64,000 nt of DNA, from NCBI GenBank assembly GCA_963575745.1, contig CAUYUJ010014627.1, positions 37,501-101,500 on the forward strand. The letters run 5' to 3'. A program made the translations under genes and the position numbers. The first letter of the stretch is position 1. Every line of letters starts with the position of its first letter. This DNA is from Prorocentrum cordatum (Eukaryota; Sar; Dinophyceae; Prorocentrales; Prorocentraceae). Positions 10,810-18,942 of this stretch are shown here, in pieces. The notes beneath the pieces were generated by a model. It was given only the letters and a program-made list of their open reading frames with translations. It was not told the origin of the DNA and ran no database searches.

Positions 10810-13002
10810 ACCTCCGAGTGCAGCCGCGAGGTCCAGCGGCGCTGCGCGGCGCTGCGGGGCAAAGGCCGCCGCTCAGCACGGAACCTGGGCGTGGACTACG
10901 GCTGCGGGCGGCGGCCAGGTGTGGCCACGAGGAGCAAGCGCATGGCCACCGTGATTCGACGCTCTGCACGCATTCGTGTGCTGCGGGCGGCGCGAGGCAA
11001 AACGCAGCAGCTTGCCTCTCTAGGCCTCACGCCAGCTGGTACTTGGGGGGACGGGGTGACTGGGAGGGCTTGGAGTGGGATCGAACCGATGCGACGTGCT
11101 GCTCACGCTGCGCTCTTCTTTGGTACCGCTCGGCGCCCCCTCACTGTCGACCTCCACCTCGCCCCCTCGGCGCCGCGGACGATCGACCCAGCGTACGTGT
11201 GCACGATAAGCCAGATTTATATGCTCGCCCAGGCGGTGTGGGAGTCTTGGATTCCTCGGGAGCGGATTGCCCGACTTTTATTCGCCGCTGATGCCGCCCA
11301 GGATCGCCCCGCCGTTTCGAAAAGCGAGTGGGCGTCTGTGCGTGGCCCGATTTCGGCGGCTTTAGCCTGCTGCGGGCGCATCGGGTGGAACCTTGGCCCT
11401 GGGGTGTGTTCGTTAGAAACCAGGGAGGGCTTCAAGGTTGACCTGCTCTCGGTTTGTCCGCGGACGGTCCAACACCTGGCGCGCTTGAGCACGGAAGACT
11501 GGCTCCTCGACCGAGCCCAGCAGAGCTCAGAGTTTATGTTTGGCCTCCCCTCCCGCCCCTACCTTGCCCCTCCCCGACGTCTCTGCAACGGAGCGCTTGG
11601 GCCTGAGTGGACCACTCGGCATCAGGCCACTCTCCGCACGATTGTCTCGAATGGAGTTTGGGATCAGGCTCGAAAGGTGCGCCACGGCCTCACGAGCTGT
11701 CGCACGTGTCCGTTGTGTCACATTGAGTCCTGCCCTGGCACCTTCGAAGCTTGGGTTTCAGGAGTGTGCTCGGCCACGTGGGTGTACGTTCGTGAGTATG
11801 ACCTCCCCCCTTCTCTGAGGGCCGACTTGGGTGAGCACTCGGCCTGGGCCCTCTGGAGACACGCCCTGGTTCCCGATCCTCGGCCCTCCGTCCCGAGCCC
11901 GTCCTCCTCCCTCCTTGCCCAGTGGCTCAAGCGCCCTGCGTCTGGTAGCATCGAAGGCTCGGCCTTCGGTGACGGCTCCTGCACCTCACCCGTGCAGGGA
12001 GACCCCCGACTCTGCCGAGCGGGTTGGTCCGTGGTGCAGGTCGACGCACAGGGCGGCCTGTCTGCTTCTTTGTGCGGCTTGCTTCCTGGCCCGCACCAGG
12101 CGTCGGACCTCGCCGAAGCCTTCGCCCTCCTGATGTACCTGACACACGTGGCTTTGGGGCCATACTGCTTCCACTCGGACTGCGCCTGGGTGGTCTCGAG
12201 CTTCGCGCGCGGGCGCGCCGAGACCACAGGCGCTCAGTGCGAGGCGGCGGACCTCTGGACTCGCATCTGGGATCGCGTGGACGACCTGGGCTGCGAAGTC
12301 CAGATTGCGAAGGTCAAGGGCCACGCTCGCCGCTGCGAAGACGGCGACACGGAGCGAGGCCTCGTCAAGCGCTGGGGGAATCATTGCGCGGACCTCGGCG
12401 CCCGAGCGGGCGCGGCCCTTCACCCCGCGGACCGTGCAGCGGTGGAGCGGGTTCGACGCACTTTCAACCTGGTGACGTTCGTTGCCAGATTTTTGGCTCG
12501 TGTACTGCGTTCAGCGGACCCGAGCCAGCAGGATGCGCCGCGACCTGGCCACCTGCGTCGCGCACGCAAACTGGGCCGCGCCCCCGCGTTGACGGCAGAC
12601 ACGGCGCTGCCGGCGGGGGTGCACGAGCCCGTGCCGTGTGGCAAGGGCTACCGATGCAGTCGCTGCTTCCGAGTCGCCAGGACGCGAGATGGCTTCATAC
12701 CAGCGGCGTACAGCCCTGGCGGAGGCCACCGCGTCTGGGTCGCGGGGCCTTTCGTGTTCTGCGCGAGGTGCGGGGCGCACTCCAGCGAGAACGCGCAGCT
12801 CCTCGCGCAGCCTTGCCTCGGGGTCATACCCCCACAGACGCGGTCCCGCGTGGGCCGCCTGTGGGAAGGAAGGCGCCCGCGCACTGGCATGTTGCTGCCC
12901 ACAGCCAGCGGCCAGGCTCGGCCTCAGCCGTTCGCCGACTTCGTCCTCGACGCCCTGGTCGGAGACCTGGTTGTCGTGGACGAAGCCGCTGAAGGCGAGT
13001 AG
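10810..13002 (+). CDS. LINE ORF2 C-terminal part: thumb/connection, RNase H and zinc ribbon
   Basis: One open frame of about 2.2 kb to TAG 13000-13002. It starts in the RT thumb (KGRRSARNLGVDYGCG, just after the VVDD motif in the neighbouring frame). It continues through a connection region containing CRTCPLCHIESC (CxxCxxC), then RNase H type I: FGDGS (about 11968), LAEAFALL, CFHSDCAWVV, KVKGHA and WGNHCADLGA. This gives the four acidic residues D, E, D, D and the histidine. The C-terminus carries a CSRC...CARCG zinc ribbon (about 12655-12775). RNase H would remove template RNA during second-strand synthesis. It is better preserved than the 5' half of the element. Confidence 0.85.
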   Translation, partial: TSECSREVQRRCAALRGKGRRSARNLGVDYGCGRRPGVATRSKRMATVIRRSARIRVLRAARGKTQQLASLGLTPAGTWGDGVTGRAWSGIEPMRRAAHAALFFGTARRPLTVDLHLAPSAPRTIDPAYVCTISQIYMLAQAVWESWIPRERIARLLFAADAAQDRPAVSKSEWASVRGPISAALACCGRIGWNLGPGVCSLETREGFKVDLLSVCPRTVQHLARLSTEDWLLDRAQQSSEFMFGLPSRPYLAPPRRLCNGALGPEWTTRHQATLRTIVSNGVWDQARKVRHGLTSCRTCPLCHIESCPGTFEAWVSGVCSATWVYVREYDLPPSLRADLGEHSAWALWRHALVPDPRPSVPSPSSSLLAQWLKRPASGSIEGSAFGDGSCTSPVQGDPRLCRAGWSVVQVDAQGGLSASLCGLLPGPHQASDLAEAFALLMYLTHVALGPYCFHSDCAWVVSSFARGRAETTGAQCEAADLWTRIWDRVDDLGCEVQIAKVKGHARRCEDGDTERGLVKRWGNHCADLGARAGAALHPADRAAVERVRRTFNLVTFVARFLARVLRSADPSQQDAPRPGHLRRARKLGRAPALTADTALPAGVHEPVPCGKGYRCSRCFRVARTRDGFIPAAYSPGGGHRVWVAGPFVFCARCGAHSSENAQLLAQPCLGVIPPQTRSRVGRLWEGRRPRTGMLLPTASGQARPQPFADFVLDALVGDLVVVDEAAEGE

Positions 13003-13120
13003 GCCCCTGGCTGCGCCTGCTGGCACTCCCTCAGGGAGGTGCTCGGGCCCTTCACTTTGTCAGGCTTTTGCCTGAGCCGCCTTGCTGTGCATGCACGCTT
13101 GGCGCCGCGCCAGTTGAAAA
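13003..13120 (+). other. LINE 3' untranslated region with short A-rich end
   Basis: It contains an inverted repeat (GTCAGGCTTTTGCCTGAG at about 13058-13075) and ends CCAGTTGAAAA at 13120, directly before the right target-site duplication. The terminal A run is only four bases, unlike long poly-A LINE tails. Confidence 0.7.
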
Positions 13121-13137
13121 CCCTCTTGGAGCTGCCT
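13121..13137 (+). other. Right target-site duplication of the LINE
   Basis: An exact 17-bp copy of 6794-6810. It fixes the 3' end of the inserted cDNA at 13120. Confidence 0.9.
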
Positions 13138-13560
13138 TGCGGGCCTTTTGGGCTGTTGCGGATGCCTGTTGGGCAGTCTTCGAGCCCTCGGAGGCTGTTC
13201 TTGGGGCTCTCTTGGAGGCCTCTTCGGCCGTCCTGGGGCGATCTTGGGGGCCTCTTAAGCCGTCTTGGAGCGTCGGGAAGCCGAATAGACGATGCCGCTA
13301 ACATTCTTCAAAGACCTAAGGACAATCAATGATATCTGCATCTTGGGGCCCACTTGGGAAGCCTCTTGGAGGCCTCTTTGCGCGTCTTGTGGGCATCTTG
13401 CCATCTTGAGACCATCTTGGGCGTCTTGGGCCGATGCTTCGGCGACTCGGGGCCCCCTTGGACCGTCTTGGGGGCCTCTTGGGGCTCTTTTGGGCCCGTC
13501 TGGGGGCGTTCTTGGGGCCCCAAGAAGTCATGCGACAAGAAGCGGAGAACCCCAAGCGCC
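13138..13560 (+). repeat. TTGGGGGCCTC minisatellite (right part)
   Basis: A continuation of the array at 6540-6793, with units such as CTTGGGGCCTCTTGG and CGTCTTGGGC spaced 10-30 bp apart. A short non-repeat insert lies at about 13270-13340. The translations are repeat artefacts. Confidence 0.7.
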
Positions 13561-13769
13561 TCAAGGCAATTTCGGGACTGGGCCCTTCACATAAACCTCA
13601 GGAGTGAGGGCTGAGGCTAAAGAGGCTAGGCCAAGGACCTGAGGACACTCCAGCTCAGGCTTCACGGGCACGATAAGGGAGATACTACATCCGTACATAC
13701 ATACATACATGCGTTCATACCGATCATGCATCTCTTGTACCTCCAAGAGACGGCACAAGGTGCCCCGAA

Positions 13770-14070
13770 GACGGCCCCAGGTTGACCCGCAAGGGGCACA
13801 AAGCAGCCCAGGAAGCCACAAAGACCGCCGAAGTGGGCCCCAAGAGAGCCACAGGTTGGGCCCAATAGGGGGAACAGGGACTGCCGGTCCAAGCCCTCCG
13901 CACCAAGCCCCCAAGACGCCCCCAAGATGCCCCAAGAGGTCCCCAAGAGGCCCCAGAGAGGTTTCAACAAGGCTCCCCAAGGCCCCCAACAGGCACCGAG
14001 GGGCTTCAAACCTGCCTCTGGACTGGAGGCCCCCGAGAGGCACCCCAAGAGACCCCAACAGGTACCCAGA
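13770..14070 (-). repeat. TTGGGGGCCTC minisatellite, inverted copy
   Basis: Units such as CCCCAAGAGGCCCC and CCCAAGACGCC are the reverse complement of the arrays at 6540-6793 and 13138-13560. The two orientations are separated by about 200 bp and could fold back on each other. Confidence 0.65.
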
Positions 14071-14389
14071 AGCCTCGGACACGCAGCACTGGCACGGTGC
14101 CGAGATATGCCTACAGCCAGTGGAGAAGAAAACGACTAGCCTGGCAAAGGGACAGCCCTATGCAGTTGCGTGTAGCCCAGAGCAGGGCCCTCTCTCGAAA
14201 CGCCCGAGAAGACATTTCCCCATCCCCGACCGACATGACGGCAAGGCCGCAAGTGTCAAAGCGTATCCCAAGGAGCTGCACGAGTGGCTTTCAGAGTTGC
14301 CAGCGCCACGATACGAGCTCGCCCAACTGGAACCTGGGCGCGCGCGCAGCGCGCATGTTTCTAGTAAATGTATAGGCGTATGTGTGTAT

Positions 14390-16145
14390 GTATTCATGTT
14401 CGCCCTCTCGCTCTCTCACACACTCTCCCTTTCTCTATCTATGTATGTCTCCTTCCCTCTCTCTCTCTCTCTTTCTGTGTTCCTCTCTTTCTCTCTCTCG
14501 CTGTCTCTCCCTCCCTCGCCTCTCTTTTCTTGTGCCTCCCATTGAGTGTGCCACGACTTTTGCAACTATGGGACTGGCAAACAGGTCCGCAGTCCACTGG
14601 CGCCGCTGAAGTCTCGGCGGATACCCATACTGGACGCATGTGGAATTTTAGCCTTACTGCCTTCAGGCCCGATTTCGTGTGACGCACGTACGAGGCGATT
14701 GCCCATTCAGTTACCGCTGGCAGCATTCGATTATCGAAGGGATGCGCCTGGGGTGGCAACGGTGGATGCTGGAACGCTTTCCTAGAGCAGAGGCCAAACC
14801 CGTACATGAAGTTCCCAGTTATTCGGCCATTGCCTGGGCTATCGTAGCCAGGTCGGCCGTTGAAGGGAATCATGTGGCGATGGGGCGGAGTATACCGAAT
14901 CGTCGAGCGCGCTGAACATGACAGCTGCTGGAGGGAACGCGCTCTGAGCTCATCAGAGTCTCTGTTTGGTCATGCGTCGCTTGTTTTTCATATTAATATG
15001 ATGTTTATTATATTATTATGTTTGTTTGTTTTCTCTCTCTCTCTCTCTCTGTCTCCCTGTCGCGAAGTATTTCTCCTGCGCTCCTCGACTCTCGATCTCT
15101 CTCCCTTCCTCTTCCTCTGGTGCCTCCCTGGCGGTGTGCCCCGCGGCTCCGCCGCAGCGCCCCCGCCCTCGCGCCCCTCCCCCCCCCCTCCCCCCCTTCC
15201 GGTGTGCCTTCCGCAAGTCCCCCAGAGATGCAATCCTGGCCCCAGGGGGGGGGGGGCATGGAGCGGGCGCCCGCTCTCCGGGATCGAAGCGGACACGGGC
15301 GTGCATCCGCTGGGAAGAGACGTCAGAGGTGGTCGCCACGTCGCGCATCGTGCGCGTCCCATGTGGCAGCACAGAGGGTACGGGGAGACGCTGACGCGGC
15401 GTCCGATGTCTTCTGTCCATTGCAACACACGAACACAAACACAAACACACACACACACACAAACACAGACACAAACACAAGCACAACCACACATACAAAC
15501 ACCAACACCAACACAACGACAAACACAAACGCAAACACAGACACATACACAACGATAACCACAAGCACAAGCACAAGCACAGACACACACACAACCACAA
15601 CCACACAAACACAAGCACTAACACAAATACACAACACACAACAAACAACACACAACACACAACACACACACACAACAGACACGACAGAACACACACAACA
15701 CACACACACACACGCCTCCAGGGATCGGAGCTCCCAATGGATGTGGCAGACATTGATACACACCCCGCACCACACAGTACGAGAAGCGTGCACGCACACT
15801 GCAGTTTGTCCTCCTGCTCCACCCCGCTGCCGCCGGTGCCGCTGCTCCCCCTCCCACATCCTCCCCTCTTCCCGCCCCCGCCCGCGCTTCCTGCTCCAGC
15901 GACTGCTCTGGCCCTGAGTGCAAGCCACGATGGACGCTTGCGACTACCGTGCCCGGGGGCGGCGGCACCAGGAAACCGGGCCCAGTAGCGAAATCAGGGC
16001 GCCCCAGGGGCCATCTCTTCGGGCCCTTGCCCCTTACCCTCGTCGCCCGCCTGCCGTGGCTCCGCGGCTCTGGTCCCCAGGGGTGGGCCGCCCTGGCGCA
16101 CGGCGCCGCCCGCGGCCCGCGGCCCGCGGCGGCCGGGCTGCGCAG
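14390..16145. other. CT-, C- and CA-rich intergenic DNA upstream of the AP endonuclease
   Basis: Holds CT-rich tracts (about 14408-14530 and 15036-15060), a C/G-run segment (15180-15255) and a CA-rich tract (ACAAACACA-type, about 15428-15712). No conserved motif was seen in any frame. Part of 15900-16145 is open in the same frame as the downstream gene and could encode an N-terminal extension. Confidence 0.5.
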
Positions 16146-18942
16146 ATGGACCGCTTCCTCGTGCGGAGGGCGGCGCCGGCGGAGGGGCCCGGAGCGCCGC
16201 CGGCCAAACAGGCGCGGGCCGCGCCATCGGGCGGCGCGCCGCCAGAGGGCCCGCCTGGCGGGGTCGCCGCCCGCGAGGGCGCCGCGGGGGCGGCGGCGGG
16301 GGACCCCAGGAGGATCCTCTCGTGGAACGTGAACGGCCTCTTTCAGCGGTCGCGGTCGCGTGCTCCGCCCGAGAGGGGCCCAGGGGGGGAAGGGAGGGGC
16401 CCCGGGCCCGCAGGGGGCATCCGTACAGCAGGTGTGTGTGTGTGTGTGTAGACCCTCCTGGCCTTGCACTGTGACAGTGCCGCGGGTGGCCCTGGCCAGG
16501 CATGATGGTGAATCGTGAGTGACTTCCACGTGCTGGAGCGACCGAGCAGACCTTGCCTGGCAGGAGGCGATCGAGACCGGATCGGCCGTCCTGGCTGCGC
16601 TCCAGCCAGCGGGCCGTCTGCTCGGCTGCTTTGGGGGCCCCGCTGGGCCTCGGGTTGGGGCCAGGCGACCGCGGTCTCCAGCGGCTCCAGCTGGACTGGA
16701 GCACGATCCACGCCTTCCTGCTGGAGGAGCGGCCCGACGTGGTCTGCCTGCAGGAGGTGCGCCTCCCGGCCGCCGGCCCGAAGGGCTGCAAGAAGGGCGA
16801 CGGGCAGAGGCGGCGCCGCGGGGAGGCGAAGCAGGAGACGAGGCAGGAGAGAGAGGAGTGGGCCCTGGTCGAGAAGACCCTGCTCGGGGCCCTGCGGCAG
16901 GAGTACGCGGTGCACTGGTCTCTGGCAGACTGGAAGTACTCTGGCACGGCGATGCTCATTAGGCGTGGCATCCAGCCCTCCCGGGTCCTCTTTACGCTTC
17001 CCGCGCTCGCGCGTGAAGGCGTCCACCGAGACCCAGCCGACCCGCATTGCCACCCAGAGGGCAGGGTGATATTGGCGAGCTTCGAGACCTTCGACCTGCT
17101 CGCGACCTACGCGCCGAACAACGGCAACGACGCGGCGGCGTTTGCGCGACGGGCGGCGTGGGACGCGGCCATGCTGGAGGAGCTCTCCGCCCGCAGCCGG
17201 CCGCTGGTCTGGATTGGGGACCTGAACTGCGCCGCCGCGGAGGCGGACGTCAGCCACCCGGCCTGGTTCCTGCAGCAGTGCCACCAGGGAGAGCCTCCTG
17301 ACATGCGAGGCCAGCCCGGCTTCACCGAGGGCGAGCGGCGCCGCTTCGGGGAGATCATGGCAGGCGCGCGCTTGGTGGACGCACACCGCCGACTGCACCC
17401 CGCTTCGGAGCCGCCGGCCGCGGAGGGCCCGCACTACACCTGGCGTGGGCACCCGCCGGTGCACCAGCCCGTGGCCAAGTACCACGGCAAGGGCATGCGC
17501 ATTAGGAGGCCGCATGCGAACCCTGCCCCACCACCCCACGATTTCGAAGGGGGGAGGTGGGGTTCATTTCACTCTCGAGGTCCCGAACGAAGTGAACCCC
17601 GCCTCCCCCCTTAAAAATCGTGGGGCGGTGGGGCAGGGTTCGCATGCGGCCTCCTGCGCATCGACTACGCCCTCGTGGCTGAGGAGCTGGTCGGCAGGGT
17701 GGAGGGCACTGCCATAACTCGGAGCCTGGCAGCTGAGGCCTGCCACCGCCAGCGCCTGGCCAGGCCCACGCCTGGGGTTAAGTAGTCGGGCATGTCCCTC
17801 TGCAGGAGGAACATTCAAGAATAGTAGAAAAAATAGTCTGGGGACGATTCTTCGCGCTCTTCTGACTATTCTTGAATATTTGTTGCATTTATTCTAGTTC
17901 CGCTTGTAGGAGGACATGCCCGACCTTAGCCTGGGGCCCTGGGCCTGCGTGCGTCGACTACACGTAGGAGTGACCCTTCGCCGGAGCGACCTTTGGTGCG
18001 GGCCAATTGGGGTCTCCCGATCGCTGCGTGCGATGCGATAGCAGCAGCCTGCGCGCTTGGGTTTGGCCCCCCCCGCGCCCCCCCACGGAAGCCGTGCACC
18101 GAGGGCAACTCTCGGGCGGAGCCATGGCGAGGAGAATCTGTTCCACAGCGCTCTGGAACGCTTTCAGAGCGTTCCGGAACGCTCTCAGAAGGCCGCGGCG
18201 CCCGAGACATTCTCCAGATCCGCGGGATCTCAGAGATTCTCGATTCATCCTTACCCGAATTCACCCTCGTCGGGGCTCCGTCTTGCACCCTTGTCCGGGA
18301 TCACCCTTGCGTGTAGCCAGATGCAGAGGGGCGCCCTCGGCCCTGCCCTCGTGGGGCGGCCTGGCACACGGGCCCGCGGACCCAGACCCCCGACGCCGTG
18401 ATTCGCTCATGGCGTGGGCCCCCGGAGGTGTTGACGCCTTAAAGCTGCCCCGATACGCCCGCTCGGAAACGCATTCGAGGCGTCCGTGGTAACACGCTGC
18501 GCGTTGGCTCGGCGCGTGTTGGTCCACGTTTCGGCGAACGTCTCGCGCCAGACCTACGTTTTCAATATCCGTCTTGAGCTCCGTGTCAAGACGTTACGTG
18601 TGGCGTGTTGCGCATCGGGGCAGCTAAGGTCTGCACCCACTGCCCAGCATCGGCGTTCCATCCCGGGGCTAGGTTTGGGGCCAGGTAATTATGGGGGCCC
18701 CCAAAGGCCGAACGCTGCCAGAAGCCGCCCGCTTTGGCTTGCCACGACGCCAACCTGTCTGGGCCCTAGCCCGCGGGCCCAGGTGGGCCTGGCCGTGGGC
18801 CGGCGGCGGCGGTGGCGCAGCCCCCGGCTCCCGACCCATACTCGGGCACGGGGCGGCGCGGGTGGGCTTCATGGGCAGCGACCACTGCCCCGTGCGGCTG
18901 GCGGTGCGCCCCGCCGAGGGGGCGGCTCCCGCGCTGGGCTAG
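16146..18942 (+). CDS. APE1-like: AP endonuclease, ExoIII/APE1 family (four exons)
   Basis: Base-excision-repair enzyme that cuts DNA 5' to abasic sites. Exon 1 (16146-16346) runs from MDRFLVRRA through a Pro/Ala-rich leader to RILSWNVNGLFQ. Exon 2 (16682-17502) reads RLQLDW, DVVCLQEVRL, WKYSGTAMLIRR, LLATYAPNNG, VWIGDLNCA, GFTEGERRRFGEI, HYTWRGHP, GKGMR. Exon 3 starts at 17662 and reads IDYALVAEELVGRVEG. Exon 4 contains GFMGSDHCPVRLAVRP and ends at TAG 18940-18942. All ExoIII catalytic residues are visible: N (WNVNGL), E (LQE), Y (YAPNN), D/N (GDLN), D (IDYA) and DH (SDHCP). A Lys/Arg/Glu-rich insert (KGCKKGDGQRRRRGE) follows LQEVRL. The APE ordering and the GFTEGERRRF block distinguish it from the LINE endonuclease. 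Exon 3/4 borders are not resolved, and start ATG 16146 is the nearest to the conserved core. Confidence 0.85.
16347..16681 (+). other. AP endonuclease intron 1 (non-canonical ends)
   Basis: The hexamer CAGCGG stands at both borders (16344-16349 and 16679-16684). Joining across it gives NGLFQ-RLQLDW, the spacing expected between WNVNGL and LQE in the ExoIII family. No GT-AG pair gives the right frame, so the ends are CG-AG or GT-CG depending on where in the hexamer the cut falls. The ends are partly complementary (CGCGGTCGC at 16351-16359 against GCGACCGCG at 16665-16673), suggesting base-paired borders. A (GT)n run lies at about 16433-16449. Confidence 0.65.
17503..17661 (+). mobile_element. 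AP endonuclease intron 2: hairpin introner element with 7-bp TSD
   Basis: The element (17503-17654, 152 bp) has 40-bp inverted ends at 17505-17544 and 17615-17654 with about one mismatch (GGAGGCCGCATGCGAACC... at the left). Internal arms (GGGGGGAGGTGGGGTTCA and its near complement) extend pairing almost to the centre. TGCGCAT stands on both sides (17496-17502 and 17655-17661). Removing the element plus one repeat copy joins ATGCGCAT to CGACTAC and restores GKGMRIDYALV, the conserved ExoIII block, in frame. Left in, it stops the frame at 17612-17614. No AG occurs at the 3' border, so splicing would be non-canonical. Confidence 0.85.
17778..17929 (+). mobile_element. 152-bp TIR element in AP endonuclease intron 3, 7-bp TSD
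   Basis: The left end TTAAGTAGTCGGGCATGTCC pairs with the right end GGACATGCCCGACCTTAG, and a second pair (ATTCAAGAATAGT against ACTATTCTTGAAT) lies inside. CCTGGGG flanks it at 17771-17777 and 17930-17936. Its length equals that of the intron 2 element, but its sequence is unrelated. Its interior is AT-rich, unlike its surroundings. It marks or lies at the start of intron 3, after RVEGTAITRSLA. Confidence 0.8.
17958..18316 (+). mobile_element. TIR element family A, copy A1 (within AP endonuclease intron 3)
   Basis: It begins CTACACGTAGGAGTGACCC and ends GGATCACCCTTGCGTGTAG, the family A ends. It shares the internal core CCCGATCGC...GCGATGCGATAGCAGC...GCGCGCTTGGGTTTGGCC with copies at 26354, 30268, 33682, 34240 and 46017. 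It is longer than the others (359 bp) because of an extra segment with GAACGCTTTCAGAGCGTTC-type palindromes. Confidence 0.75.
18437..18629 (+). mobile_element. TIR element family C, copy C1 (within AP endonuclease intron 3)
   Basis: The ends are CCTTAAAGCTGCCCCGATACGC and GCGCATCGGGGCAGCTAAGG, near-perfect inverted repeats. Its interior (AACACGCTGCGCGTTGGCTCGG ... ACGTTTTCAATATCCG ... GTGTTGCG) matches the elements at 25335-25523 and 44061-44264. It is non-coding. Confidence 0.8.

Larger units (their letters stand above)
6810..13120 (+). mobile_element. Full-length non-LTR retrotransposon (LINE) with spliced-leader 5' end
   Basis: About 6.3 kb. In order it has the dinoSL, an untranslated or ORF1 leader, an ORF1-like zinc-ribbon region, EEP endonuclease, reverse transcriptase, RNase H, a C-terminal zinc ribbon, a ~120-bp 3' UTR and a short GTTGAAAA end. 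A 17-bp exact target-site duplication flanks it, and both flanks are the same minisatellite. Reading frame moves 3, 2, 1, 3, 2, 1 along the element, and an in-frame TGA sits at 9252-9254. As read, this copy is therefore not autonomous, though some shifts (for example at the C tract 8099-8124) could be sequencing errors. The last 2.2 kb is one open frame, so decay is modest and the insertion looks fairly recent. Confidence 0.9.

Noticed and set aside
16429-16450. GT donor at 16432 as the end of AP endonuclease exon 1
   Set aside because: It would insert about 30 low-complexity residues after WNVNGL and does not match the phase of any good acceptor before LQLDW.
16553-17614. Reading the AP endonuclease frame as a LINE endonuclease
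   Set aside because: It has the ExoIII-specific GFTEGERRRF and YTWRG blocks, ends at IDYALV and SDHCPV, and no RT follows.
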